A program made the position numbers and the translations under genes. Positions 37,268-46,846 of a DNA stretch of 64,000 nt are shown in pieces. This DNA is from Desulfobacteraceae bacterium. Lineage in GTDB: Bacteria; Desulfobacterota; Desulfobacteria; Desulfobacterales; JAABTS01. The stretch's first letter is position 1. Each line of letters opens with the position of its first letter. Location of the stretch: positions 1 to 64,000 of the forward strand of contig JAABTS010000002.1 in the NCBI GenBank assembly GCA_011389735.1, written 5' to 3'. Below the pieces are notes generated by a model that saw only the letters and a program-made list of their open reading frames with translations, was not told where the DNA came from and ran no database searches.

Positions 37268-38004
37268 AGCCGGACATTTTCCACCGAACGGTTTTTCGCA
37301 GAATGGAATCCATGAAATGCGGCGTTCCAAAGAAACCGCCGGTAAAAATCAACGCTTTATGGATTGTTCCGGCGGTGTTTTTGTTGTTAGCGACCGCCGC
37401 CCATGCGCTGACGCCGACAGTTCATTTTACGGGGGTGGAAACCACTCCCTCGAACTGCTTTTATTTTGGCGGACTTACGATTTTGGGAGAACCGGCGGCG
37501 TTTTTGGAGGATGAAGTTGGCGTTTTCGTTGATGACGGCGCCGGCGGCCGGTTGCTGGTGGGCGCCTGCGTGTTTGGCGACTCCAATCAGCAGGATAAAT
37601 ACCTGATCGCCGTGAACGGAGATGATCCATTGGAACCGGGCAAGAACGGCGCCGGTCATCATGATGTGTTAACATTTAAAGTATGGGATAAAAGCGAAGA
37701 CAAGGAATATACCATTGGAACCGCGGATTTTTCAGTCGAATACCGGCAGGGTTTAAACGAACCGGCGATACCCCCCGTTTATCAAACTGATGTATTTTTC
37801 GGATTGCTGAATCTGTCCGCGGTTCCGCCTCCGGGTGATATTGATCAAAACAGCGAAGTCGAGCTGGCGGACGCCATTCTCGCTTTAAAAATTGTAACAG
37901 GTGTCCAGGAAACCGGTTCTCTTGATGCGGACGTGAACGATGATGATCGAATCGGGATACATGAGGCCATTTATATTTTGCAATATCTATCCGGATTGTT
38001 TTGA
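37258..38004 (+). CDS. Exported protein with a C-terminal dockerin-type domain
   Basis: The ATG at 37258, inside the end of the previous gene, has the best ribosome site (GGGGAG); 37303 and 37312 are alternatives. The 248-aa protein has a long n-region, a hydrophobic signal (FLLLATAAHA), a roughly 130-residue domain ending PPVYQTDVFFGLLNLS that is also found twice in the following gene, and a dockerin-type pair of calcium loops (DIDQNSEVELADAILALK and DADVNDDDRIGIHEAIYIL). No cohesin partner was recognised nearby. Confidence 0.85.
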   Translation: MEIKPDIFHRTVFRRMESMKCGVPKKPPVKINALWIVPAVFLLLATAAHALTPTVHFTGVETTPSNCFYFGGLTILGEPAAFLEDEVGVFVDDGAGGRLLVGACVFGDSNQQDKYLIAVNGDDPLEPGKNGAGHHDVLTFKVWDKSEDKEYTIGTADFSVEYRQGLNEPAIPPVYQTDVFFGLLNLSAVPPPGDIDQNSEVELADAILALKIVTGVQETGSLDADVNDDDRIGIHEAIYILQYLSGLF

Positions 38005-38048
38005 ACGCCTTTATTGAAATAGGAATTAAAATTGAAAGGAGTGGTGCA

Positions 38049-41000
38049 ATGAAAAAGTATTTTCCGGCCCTCTGGGTTATGCTTTTCAGTCTGGCTATCA
38101 CGGCCGCTGGATTCGCCGGACCGGCGCAATATTTCAGCGGTTTTACAACGACAAACGAATTTTGCGACTATGTGGGTACGGTCGCATTTGAAAACAATTG
38201 GGACACCCCGTCGACCAGCGATGAAATCGGGGTGTTTTACAACACGACGCTGGTCGGCGGATGCACACTGTCCGATTCGTCGGGGAATTTTACCGTTCAC
38301 GTGTACAACGACGGTTCAATTCCAACCGACGGAACCGGAACACTGTCGATCAGCTTTTACAATCAAAGCGAAGGCAAGGTGTATGGACACGCTGACATCA
38401 CCTTTAATGCGCCGACCGACATCGGAGCGACATTGCCCTCGGATCCGCCGGTTTACACCCCGGAAGGCGTCTATGGCGCGTTGAGCATGTCCATTCCGGA
38501 CAGCGGCGGAACCGTCAATCCGGGTCTTGAATGGTGCGATTATTCCGGAAAAGTGTATTTCAGCGCAATCGCCCTGGATGACGCAGTGAACGTTTACTCC
38601 ACGGGCGGCGCGGCGCTGGGAAACGCAAACATCCTTCAGGTGGACGCAACGAACGGTTTTGGAACATTCACTGTTCATGTGTATAATGACGGGACCCTGG
38701 CGGATGGCGATTCGCTAGTGTTCAAATTTAACGACGCCAGTGAAACCCGGGAATATGAACCCGCGGAAATGGTTTTCGGCGTAGAAGATATCGGGCTGAC
38801 AGCGCCTGATCCGGCGAATCCGGTATACCAAAAGGACGGTGTGTTCGGATTATTGACCATGTCTTTAGGTTCGAACACGCCGCCTGTTTTTACGGAACAG
38901 TCGCCGCTCGCCCGGACCGTTGCGATGAACGGGGAGTTGACATTCACCCTTCACGCCACGGACGCCGACGGCGATACGCCGGCATGGACGTTGAGTACGG
39001 CGGCCCAGAACGGCTCGGCGGTTCTCGACGGGTCTCTGGATACTGAAAAAACTGTAACCTATACGCCGGATACGGATTACACCGGTTCGGACACGTTTGA
39101 CGTTCAGGTTTCGGACGGAAACGGCGGAACGGCTACGCTTACGGTAAATGTAACAGTATCCGCTTCAGCCAATAATCCGCCGGTCATCACGGAAGGTGAT
39201 AACCCTTTGACGGTGGATACTCCTGTCAGCCAAACGCTGAACGCCACGGACGCCGACGGAGACACCCTGACCTGGGCGATCTTCACCTCGCCGTCTCAGG
39301 GAACCGCGGAAGTTCAGCCGGACGCCGCTGGAACTTCAGCGACTGTCACATACACGCCGGACGCCGGAGCTTCCGGAACGGACAGCTTCGCCGTCGAGGT
39401 TTCGGACGGCCAGGGCGGAGTGGACACCATTACAATCAATGTGAATATCAGCGCCACAGGAAATACGGCGCCGGTGCTCGACAGTGTTGACGGGCAGAGT
39501 TTCAGCGTCAGTGAAAACAGCCCGGCTGGAACCCAGGCGGCTGTTATTTCCGCTGCTGATTCGGATTCAGGGGATACGCTGACATATGCGATCATATCCG
39601 GTGATCCTGATGGCGTATTCGCCATCACATCGTCGAACAATCAGGGCGTTGTCACCGTAGCGGACAGCTCGCGCCTGAATGCGTCAACCACGCCGTCATA
39701 TACATTGACGGTTGAAGTAACGGACGCCGGCGGATTGACGGACACAGCCGTTATAACCATCAATGTGCAGCCCTATAATCCAACCCCTACGCCTACACCT
39801 ACCCCTACCCCTACGCCTACTCCGGATTACGCTCCTGTTACGCCGGTGGTCAAATCACCCGAAAACAATCAAACGGGTTTGCCGTTATCTCCGACCATTC
39901 AGACCGGTCCGTTTTCCGACAGCAATGGAGACGGCCATTTAAAAACTGACTGGCGGATCAGCACAAGCCCGGATTTCGATGAACTCGTGATCGAAGTTAC
40001 CAGTGAACTGGCTTTGACAGAATTCCGAGTTCCCCTGACCGCTCTGAATCCCGAAACGACATACTATGTGCAGTCCAAATTCTATGACGACAACGGAACG
40101 TCATCCGGGTGGTCGCAGCCGGTGTCATTTACAACGGCCGAAAACACCTCTGACACTGAACCGGTAAACGGTGTTCCCGACGCCATACAGGTTCCTGACG
40201 CCGCTGATATCGATGATAACGGCGAACCGGATAATTCACAGGAAAATATCGTCACGGTCGTCGACGGAAAAAACAGCGGACAAATCGGCGTCAAGATCGT
40301 GTCGAACATTGACGGTGTCGAAGCTGTGGAATCAGTGAACCCCAACAAGATTTTGGATACAGTCAATAAACCGTCGAGCCTGCCCGCGGGGCTTATCGCA
40401 TTCAGACTCAATGTTACCGATTCGGAGCTGGATTCCGAGGTAGAGGTGTATTTGACCGGGGCCATTGACAGTAATGCGAAATGGTATCAATATGATCCCA
40501 TCAACGGCTGGCGGCGGTACACGGGAATAAGCACGGTCGATTCCGAATACGTGGCCTTGACTCTGAAAGACGGAGGGGTTGGCGACGCGGACGGTGTTAA
40601 AAACGGCGTGATTGTTCACATGGGCGGAGTTGGCGGAACAGTGTATCTCAATTCGCCTCCGAACGCCGAGGCGCCATCCGTATTAACCGTATTTTCCGGG
40701 GATACGGTCATGCTTGACGGCAGCGCATCCACCGATCCGGATAATGATATCGCCGGTTATTTGTGGGAACAAACCGAGGGAACCGCGGTTATACTCGAAA
40801 ACGCGGATTCGGCGATTGCGAGTTTTACCGCGCCGACGGTAGGTGAAAACGGAGAATCCCTGTCTTTTAAGCTGTATGTAACCGACTATACGGATCTTCA
40901 GTCCACGGCCGTGACCATCGTCAATGTAGTCAACACGGACACGCCCGGGACAACACCGCCGGTTGCGGACGCCGGAACGGATCAAACCGTAACGGAAGGC

Positions 41001-41756
41001 TTCACGGTGACATTGAATGCTTCAGGTTCGTATGATTCGGACGGGAGCATAACAGCCTACTCATGGTCGCAGCTATCAGGCCCCGGTGTTTTGCTTTCCG
41101 ATGTGAACGCGGCGAATCCGACATTTGTCAGCCCTGTGGGAGCCGGCGGAGAGCAATTCGGATTCCGGGTCACCGTAACTGATGACGACGGATTGCGGGA
41201 TACCGCCGACGTTTCGATAACCATCAACGACAACGGAATTGCGAGGTTCGGAGAGAATACCCTTTCTTTCCATGACTTCAATAACCGGGAATATGGTGTA
41301 TTCGCTTCATCGGGCGGCGGTTTGGTCAGTCTGGATGTCACGAATAAGGATAGTTTGACCAATAGGTCCAACAAGCCGGCGAACCGGATAATATTCGATT
41401 TGATCCAGGCGGGCGTCAAACTGCTTGACAACAGCAGCAGCGCTACAGTGGACATATTTACGCAAAGTCCCGTCTCGACGGATTACGCATGGTATTCGTA
41501 TGACGAATCCGCCGGCTGGAGTCTGTTCAAAGGGAGCGCTCAGATCAATTCGGACAGAGATCAAATGACCGTCACAGTTACAGACGGCGGCGCGGGAGAT
41601 TTCGACGGCGTGAAAAACGGTTTCATCCGGTTGAATATTGTCCCTACCTCGGTCGATGTCGATTCCGGAGGGGTTGACAACGGCGGCGGCGGAGGCGGCG
41701 GAGGCGGATGTTTTATCATGACCGCCGGAGAAGGCGGACTGTTTGGCCTGTTCTGA
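38049..41756 (+). CDS. Large multidomain surface protein with choice-of-anchor U domains and a CFI-box tail
   Basis: The ATG at 38049 follows GAAAGGAG; the 1235-aa product has a signal peptide ending near GFAG. It begins with two copies of the domain shared with the preceding dockerin protein (PPVYTPEGVYGALSMS and NPVYQKDGVFGLLTMS endings), continues with about three cadherin/Big-type domains (DADGDT, VSDGNGG, VSDGQGG motifs), a PT linker, a fibronectin-like domain, two choice-of-anchor U-type blocks (WYQYDPINGWRRY and WYSYDESAGWSLF, each followed by DGG.GD.DGVKNG) with PKD-like domains between, and a Gly-rich tail ending in CFIMTAGEGG. The tail resembles the CFI-box sorting signal. A surface-anchored adhesin or matrix protein is likely. 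Confidence 0.87.
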   Translation: MKKYFPALWVMLFSLAITAAGFAGPAQYFSGFTTTNEFCDYVGTVAFENNWDTPSTSDEIGVFYNTTLVGGCTLSDSSGNFTVHVYNDGSIPTDGTGTLSISFYNQSEGKVYGHADITFNAPTDIGATLPSDPPVYTPEGVYGALSMSIPDSGGTVNPGLEWCDYSGKVYFSAIALDDAVNVYSTGGAALGNANILQVDATNGFGTFTVHVYNDGTLADGDSLVFKFNDASETREYEPAEMVFGVEDIGLTAPDPANPVYQKDGVFGLLTMSLGSNTPPVFTEQSPLARTVAMNGELTFTLHATDADGDTPAWTLSTAAQNGSAVLDGSLDTEKTVTYTPDTDYTGSDTFDVQVSDGNGGTATLTVNVTVSASANNPPVITEGDNPLTVDTPVSQTLNATDADGDTLTWAIFTSPSQGTAEVQPDAAGTSATVTYTPDAGASGTDSFAVEVSDGQGGVDTITINVNISATGNTAPVLDSVDGQSFSVSENSPAGTQAAVISAADSDSGDTLTYAIISGDPDGVFAITSSNNQGVVTVADSSRLNASTTPSYTLTVEVTDAGGLTDTAVITINVQPYNPTPTPTPTPTPTPTPDYAPVTPVVKSPENNQTGLPLSPTIQTGPFSDSNGDGHLKTDWRISTSPDFDELVIEVTSELALTEFRVPLTALNPETTYYVQSKFYDDNGTSSGWSQPVSFTTAENTSDTEPVNGVPDAIQVPDAADIDDNGEPDNSQENIVTVVDGKNSGQIGVKIVSNIDGVEAVESVNPNKILDTVNKPSSLPAGLIAFRLNVTDSELDSEVEVYLTGAIDSNAKWYQYDPINGWRRYTGISTVDSEYVALTLKDGGVGDADGVKNGVIVHMGGVGGTVYLNSPPNAEAPSVLTVFSGDTVMLDGSASTDPDNDIAGYLWEQTEGTAVILENADSAIASFTAPTVGENGESLSFKLYVTDYTDLQSTAVTIVNVVNTDTPGTTPPVADAGTDQTVTEGFTVTLNASGSYDSDGSITAYSWSQLSGPGVLLSDVNAANPTFVSPVGAGGEQFGFRVTVTDDDGLRDTADVSITINDNGIARFGENTLSFHDFNNREYGVFASSGGGLVSLDVTNKDSLTNRSNKPANRIIFDLIQAGVKLLDNSSSATVDIFTQSPVSTDYAWYSYDESAGWSLFKGSAQINSDRDQMTVTVTDGGAGDFDGVKNGFIRLNIVPTSVDVDSGGVDNGGGGGGGGGCFIMTAGEGGLFGLF

Positions 41757-41797
41757 TCCGCAAACGCATTTGATTTAACCCATCTATACCCACCTGT

Positions 41798-41840
41798 CCC
41801 GGGTCCGCCGTCCGGCGGACCCGGGCTATCTAATTTTTGC
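41798..41840 (+). terminator. Terminator after the surface-protein cluster
   Basis: cccgggtccgcc and ggcggacccggg form a perfect 12-bp stem around gtcc, followed by ctatctaattttt. It separates the surface genes from the type II secretion operon. The remainder of the gap to 42128 is AT-rich and holds a promoter-like element. Confidence 0.85.
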
Positions 41841-42019
41841 TCGAATACACCGGGATTTGTAATGCAATCTTCAAATTATAATTCCGGGGACGCAATACCT
41901 GATTATTCGGAAAGCAGCATAATTATTGTTGTGTCTCCAGAATTCAGTTCCTCCCCCCAGCGCACTTGCATTCCAATTGATACGGAATTTCTGGATCAAC
42001 GGATACACGATTCACCCTA

Positions 42020-42049
42020 TTGACGAAATTCTGTTTCCGGGAAGATAAT
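42020..42049 (+). promoter_or_regulatory. Promoter-like element upstream of gspE
   Basis: TTGACG (42020-42025) is followed after 18 bp by GATAAT (42044-42049), about 80 bp before gspE. It has the same hexamers and spacing as the element at 34055. Confidence 0.45.
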
Positions 42050-42128
42050 AATTCCACAAATAGAGAAACAAACAATACCACCGTATGATAACCAATTGAT
42101 TTAAAATACATGCGTATGGCGGAAAACA

Positions 42129-43823
42129 ATGAAAACGCAAAATGAAAATATACCCGGCGAATCCTTTTTAGGTTCCTGTCTTCTTTCAAAAGGGGCCGTC
42201 ACGCCCGAGGATCTTCAAAAAGCAATTGTTTTGCAACACCGTGCAGGCGGAAGAATCGACAGCCTTCTATTGAGAACCGGGGCCATATCCGAAGAAACGC
42301 TGTTAGAATCATTGAGCGACATATTTAAAACGCCGGTGATTGAATCCGGGGACATTCCCGCCGATATTCGCGAAATTACTAAATTTATTGAACATTCAGG
42401 CATCGAAATGGACTGGTGGCTGGATCAGGAAATCCTGGCGTGGAAAACTCATGAGGGCGCTATTCGATGTATTATGCGGCGTCCGCTTCAAACCGGGGTA
42501 TGGGAAGTGATGGAAAAAAATTGGCCGGAAAGACGAATCGAATATTGCCTGGTAAGAAGCGGCGATCTCGACAGGATTTTAGATCTGGTTTCCAAGGGCG
42601 ACGCTTCCGGAGAAGCCGGCGATGATCAAATCGAACAATTGCGGGAACTAGCAGAAGAAGCCCCTGTGATCGAGTTTGTCAATAATCTGCTGTCTCGAGC
42701 CTCGGATCAGAATGCATCCGATGTGCATATCGAGCCCGGGAAAACCCAATTGGACATCCGGTTCAGGATCGATGGGGTTTTATACCAGCGGTTTTCACTT
42801 CCGACAGAGCGTTTCCCGGCCATCGCATCCCGGATCAAGTTGATATCCGGAATGGATATCGCTGAACGGCGAACACCGCAGGACGGCCGGCTGGGGATTC
42901 GTCTGAGCGGCAGGGAAATCGATATTCGCGTTTCAACTGTTCCCGGTGTTTATGGAGAATCGGTGGTGCTGCGTCTGTTGTCCAAAGAAAACCGGGAACC
43001 GGATCTCGAATCTCTTGGCCTGGAAGGACCCGGCTTGAAACAATTCGAACAATGGATTCATGAACCTCACGGGGTGATTCTGGTTACAGGGCCGACCGGG
43101 TCCGGTAAATCCACGACGCTATACGCCGCTCTTGAAAAAATCAATGACCGGCAAAAAAAGATTATCACTGTTGAAGATCCTGTGGAATACCGGATCGAAG
43201 GCGTCACTCAAATTCAGGTTCATGCTGAGATTGGATACACTTTTGCTCGTGCGCTTCGTTCAATATTGCGGCATGATCCGGATGTGATGCTGGTGGGGGA
43301 AATCCGGGACAGAGAAACGGCGGAAATAGCCATTCAGGCGTCCTTGACAGGACACCTGGTGTTTTCGACATTGCATACGAATGATGCGTTAAGCGCATTT
43401 ACCCGCCTGGTCGATATGGGTATTGAGCCTTTTTTGATCGCCGCGCCGGTTCGAGCGGTCATGGCTCAGCGGCTGGTGCGGCGCCTTTGCCCCGTCTGCG
43501 CTAAAACCGCATCGCCGGTGGACGATATCCGGAAAGCGGCGTTAAAAGCGGTTCCGAACGGTGAGAATATTCCGGAAAACTGGAAAAATCCGGCGGGATG
43601 CGTTGAATGTAAGGGGACTGGTTATCGAGGCCGGGAAGCCATTTATGAACTCGTCGATGTGACTCCGGGGATTCAACATCTGATCATTCAACGGGCAGGA
43701 ATGCATGAAATGCGGACCGAGATTAAAAAACAAGGGTTTCGCTCGATACGGGAAAACGGATTGGTCAAAGCGCTTAAAGGCGTCACCAGCATTGAAGAAG
43801 TCCTGCGGGTGACGGCGCAATAG
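42129..43823 (+). CDS. gspE: Type II secretion ATPase
   Basis: The 564-aa ATPase has an N-terminal GspE/MshEN region (SFLGSCLLSKGAVTPEDLQ), a Walker A GPTGSGKSTT near residue 320, the Asp/His boxes and Walker B-like VMLVGEIRDRETAEIA near 387, and a four-cysteine zinc site (CPVC near 454 and CVEC near 490). It drives pseudopilus assembly from the cytoplasmic side. It opens an operon whose other members are gspF to gspD. Confidence 0.95.
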   Translation: MKTQNENIPGESFLGSCLLSKGAVTPEDLQKAIVLQHRAGGRIDSLLLRTGAISEETLLESLSDIFKTPVIESGDIPADIREITKFIEHSGIEMDWWLDQEILAWKTHEGAIRCIMRRPLQTGVWEVMEKNWPERRIEYCLVRSGDLDRILDLVSKGDASGEAGDDQIEQLRELAEEAPVIEFVNNLLSRASDQNASDVHIEPGKTQLDIRFRIDGVLYQRFSLPTERFPAIASRIKLISGMDIAERRTPQDGRLGIRLSGREIDIRVSTVPGVYGESVVLRLLSKENREPDLESLGLEGPGLKQFEQWIHEPHGVILVTGPTGSGKSTTLYAALEKINDRQKKIITVEDPVEYRIEGVTQIQVHAEIGYTFARALRSILRHDPDVMLVGEIRDRETAEIAIQASLTGHLVFSTLHTNDALSAFTRLVDMGIEPFLIAAPVRAVMAQRLVRRLCPVCAKTASPVDDIRKAALKAVPNGENIPENWKNPAGCVECKGTGYRGREAIYELVDVTPGIQHLIIQRAGMHEMRTEIKKQGFRSIRENGLVKALKGVTSIEEVLRVTAQ

Positions 43824-43842
43824 CCCGCTCTGGTCTCTAAAG

Positions 43843-43990
43843 GTTTTCAGAAATTTAATTTCACAAGGCGACATGCCTATGAATGTTGAATGCTAAATGT
43901 TGAATGCTAAATGTTGAATGTTGGATGTTAAATGTTGAATGCTAAATATTGAATGTTGTCAATTTACAACATTCAGCATTCAACATAATA
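43843..43990. repeat. Family-A half and heptamer array (E4) between gspE and gspF
   Basis: ggttttcagaaatttaatttc (43844-43863) is the left family-A end. It is followed by tandem gttgaat/gctaaat units to about 43960 and short inverse units (acattcagcattcaacat) to 43986. It nearly fills the gap between the stop of gspE and the start of gspF. Confidence 0.8.
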
Positions 43991-44017
43991 CGGAATTGTG
44001 GTGATAAGGCGGAATCG

Positions 44018-45223
44018 ATGAATTTTTATTACCGTGCGGTAAATTCAAGCGGAGGCGTTGTCACCGGCGAAACGGCGGCGCCGAATATGCGAACGGCGGT
44101 CAGGCGTTTAAACAATAAAGGATTGCACGTTCTGGCCGTGGAAGGCCCCAGGAAATCACCGGCGCCTGTTTTTGCGGGAGAATCGCGGCCGGGCGTCAAA
44201 GACAAGCATATCGCATTGCACCAGTTATGCGTACTGATAGAATCCGGGGTAACTCTGGAAGAAGCGGTTTCATCCCTGGCTGAATCACGGATCCATCCGT
44301 CGTTGAACCGATGGTTTTCAAAAATCGACGCGACACTAAGGGGCGGCGGTTCGTTTTCAGATGCAATTCGGGATAGCACTATCGGTCTGCCGGAATACTT
44401 TTATCCGCTGGCCCAGGCCGGAGAATTGACCGGCGCCATGGCATCCGCTTTGAGAGACGGCGTATCCCAGTGGGAATATGAGATCGAGACGGCGAACGAA
44501 TTTCGCAACGCCCTGTTATATCCGCTCATTTTAACACTTAGCGGTGTGGCGGCGATTATCATTATTTTTACGATGGTCGTTCCAAAATTTACGCGTCTTC
44601 TCGATAAGAGCGGAGATCAGGCGCCTTTTTTGGCTCAAGTCGTTTTGGGGGCCGGCCAGTGGTTCAACAGCCATAGTCTGCCGGCCGGCGGATTCGTCGC
44701 CGGCCTGTCGCTGATTATTGTTTTTGTGCTGATAAACCCTGAAATGAGAAAGCGGTGTATCAATCTGCTAATTCACATTCCGGTGTTGAAGGATTGGTTG
44801 ATCGAGGCTGATATCAGCAGGTGGGCGGCGTTGATTGCGACATTGCTGGAAAATAGAGTCCCTTTGCTGAAAAGTTTGGAACTGGCTTCGGATTATGTCC
44901 GGCTGGAATCATTAAGATCCAGATTGATTCAGGCCGCGAAATTTGTAAAGAGCGGGGTTTCCTTGTCATCGGCGTTGAAAGAAATGGAAGCGGTGACGCC
45001 GGTGGGCGTCAATCTGATTCAGGTCGGCGAACGTTCGGGGGAGTTGCCCGCCATGCTGAAGTCTTTATCAGGGCTATACGGCAAATCATGCCGTACACGG
45101 ATGAAACGCTTGCTGATTATCATTGAACCTGTTACAATTTTAATTATCGGTGCTGTGATCGGATTGATCATGGCCGGTATTATTTCAGCCATCACGAGCG
45201 CCAATAATATTTCTTTTCGATGA
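44018..45223 (+). CDS. gspF: Type II secretion inner-membrane platform protein
   Basis: The 401-aa protein has two GspF domains with three transmembrane helices (about residues 165-185, 220-240 and 370-395). The N-terminal YYRAVNSSGGVVTGE and later GVTLEEAVSSLAE, YPLILTLSGVAAIIIIF are typical. The ATG at 44018 is chosen over the in-frame start at 43949, which is encoded by the heptamer repeat. It organises the pseudopilus with GspE. Confidence 0.93.
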   Translation: MNFYYRAVNSSGGVVTGETAAPNMRTAVRRLNNKGLHVLAVEGPRKSPAPVFAGESRPGVKDKHIALHQLCVLIESGVTLEEAVSSLAESRIHPSLNRWFSKIDATLRGGGSFSDAIRDSTIGLPEYFYPLAQAGELTGAMASALRDGVSQWEYEIETANEFRNALLYPLILTLSGVAAIIIIFTMVVPKFTRLLDKSGDQAPFLAQVVLGAGQWFNSHSLPAGGFVAGLSLIIVFVLINPEMRKRCINLLIHIPVLKDWLIEADISRWAALIATLLENRVPLLKSLELASDYVRLESLRSRLIQAAKFVKSGVSLSSALKEMEAVTPVGVNLIQVGERSGELPAMLKSLSGLYGKSCRTRMKRLLIIIEPVTILIIGAVIGLIMAGIISAITSANNISFR

Positions 45224-45504
45224 TGATCATGGACCGGATCGGCCCCCATCATGTCAAAACTGATGTTAATAAATCATCCTTGCCTGGAGATAGATCATAC
45301 GGCGCAACGTAAACCGAATTTGTAATTCGGTTGGGCCGTGATTTGGAAAACCGCATTACAAATCACGGTGTAAACGCGTTTTTGTGTTTTTTGACGGGAT
45401 TGAACAAACAATGTGCTGAAATCAGGCCGGCCGGGCGTCTTTGCGCTGGTAACGAAATCCAATAGTTGTAAAGCTGCAAAGCTGTAAACAGGGAGGGCGA
45501 TAGA
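45224..45504. other. gspF-gspG gap with small hairpins
   Basis: It holds the inverted pairs ccgaatttgtaattcgg (near 45313) and cgtgattt / aaatcacg (near 45340-45370), reminiscent of diverged family-B hairpins. No gene is seen. The gspG ribosome site GGGAGGG is at its right end. Confidence 0.5.
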
Positions 45505-45936
45505 ATGAAAGTGATGGATAACCGGGGTTTTACATTGATGGAAATGATTGTTGTGCTTGTAATTATCGGATTACTCGCCGGCCTTGTAGGGCCGAGATTG
45601 TTCACCAAGGCGGATGAGTCCAAAGTGGAAACCGCATGGATTCAAATAAAAATGATCAAGGGCGCGCTGTATACGATGCGTCTGGATATCGGCCGGTTTC
45701 CGACTCCTGAGGAGGGCCTGGACTGGCTCTATACGCCTCCGAAAGATCTCCGTCTCGCAAAATTGTGGAAAGGCCCTTATCTCGATGAAAAAATACCTTC
45801 CGATCCCTGGGGCGCGCCTTACCAGTTCGGGGCGCCCGGCTTGGAGGGACAGCCGTTCGCTCTTTATTCCTTTGGAGCTGACGGCAAAAAAGGCGGCTCC
45901 GGATATGACGCCGATATCGGCTATCCTTCGGGTTGA
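45505..45936 (+). CDS. gspG: Type II secretion major pseudopilin
   Basis: The 143-aa protein has a prepilin leader and hydrophobic helix (RGFTLMEMIVVLVIIG, cleavage before Phe), then the GspG C-terminal region with SDPWGAPYQF and SFGADGKKGGSG, which forms the calcium site. It polymerises into the pseudopilus. Confidence 0.95.
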   Translation: MKVMDNRGFTLMEMIVVLVIIGLLAGLVGPRLFTKADESKVETAWIQIKMIKGALYTMRLDIGRFPTPEEGLDWLYTPPKDLRLAKLWKGPYLDEKIPSDPWGAPYQFGAPGLEGQPFALYSFGADGKKGGSGYDADIGYPSG

Positions 45937-45954
45937 CGTCAGAGGCGAAGTTAA

Positions 45955-46437
45955 ATGAAATCCACCGCCGGATACACCTTGCTTGAAATGCTGATGGTTC
46001 TTGTTTTGTTCAGCATGATAGCGGGCATAGCGGTTCCCCGGCTAACAACCGTCTACAGCTCCATGAAATGGTCGATGGAAAAAGATGATGTTTTGAAACG
46101 TATCAGCGGCCTCGGCCGCGCCGCCCGGAATGCCGGACGAGGATTCGCCCTGTCGCGGTATCCGGTTGAAACGGAAGGCAACCGTTCAACTTCACGGACT
46201 ACAGGCGCGAATGACGACTTGTCCCTTCAAAAGACCGGGAAAGCGAGAAAAATTCCTCTGGATTTGCCGGAAGGATGGCGATTGAAGGCGGAACCGCCCA
46301 TTTATTATACAGGCGAAGGCGTATGTTTGGGAGGTAAACTGACCATCATGTATGACCGAATACGAATTGAGGCCATTCTTCGTCCGCCGTTCGGGCGTAT
46401 CGAATTTTCGCAGGAAAGAGCTTTAGATGGCGATTAA
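45955..46437 (+). CDS. gspH: Type II secretion minor pseudopilin H
   Basis: The 160-aa protein starts with AGYTLLEMLMVLVLFSMIAG, a prepilin signal with the usual Glu5, followed by a beta-rich globular part. Position after gspG and size indicate GspH. It overlaps gspI by 11 bp. Confidence 0.88.
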   Translation: MKSTAGYTLLEMLMVLVLFSMIAGIAVPRLTTVYSSMKWSMEKDDVLKRISGLGRAARNAGRGFALSRYPVETEGNRSTSRTTGANDDLSLQKTGKARKIPLDLPEGWRLKAEPPIYYTGEGVCLGGKLTIMYDRIRIEAILRPPFGRIEFSQERALDGD

Positions 46438-46846
46438 GGGAGAAAAAGGGTTCAGCTTGCTTGAAGCTGTTGTAGCAATGGTGCTTCTGGCGTCGGTTGG
46501 CGTATCCGTGTTCGGATGGATCAATGGGACGTTGAATAGCCTGCACCGCATGAAATCGGTGCAAAAAGAACAGCAAATTGCTCGAAACGCCCTTACGTTC
46601 ATGGAAACTGTCAATCCCATGCAGGAATCGGACGGCGAGACGGCCGTCGGGAATTTGACCATTCGATGGGAAAGTCGCCTGGTTGAGCCCGTACGGAAAG
46701 GCGCGGGCTATCCGTTCGGCGACAGCCTTTACCGCCTGGGACTCTATGATGTAACCGTTTTTGCAGGATCGGAAGATATTCAAACCCATTTTACAGTCAG
46801 GCTGGCGGGATATGAGCAGGTTGAAGTGTTCCGGACAGGTTTTTAA
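46427..46846 (+). CDS. gspI: Type II secretion minor pseudopilin I
   Basis: The 139-aa protein begins EKGFSLLEAVVAMVLLASVG, a prepilin helix, and its globular part is the short GspI type. It helps nucleate the pseudopilus tip with GspJ and GspK. Confidence 0.88.
   Translation: MAIKGEKGFSLLEAVVAMVLLASVGVSVFGWINGTLNSLHRMKSVQKEQQIARNALTFMETVNPMQESDGETAVGNLTIRWESRLVEPVRKGAGYPFGDSLYRLGLYDVTVFAGSEDIQTHFTVRLAGYEQVEVFRTGF

Noticed and set aside
37258-41756. Cellulosome-type complex suggested by the dockerin domain
   Set aside because: No cohesin or carbohydrate-active enzyme is encoded; single dockerins occur in many non-cellulolytic bacteria.
43881-43986. Heptamer array mistaken for a CRISPR-like or VNTR locus
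   Set aside because: Units are 7 bp without spacers and turn head to head, so it is a hairpin-type array.
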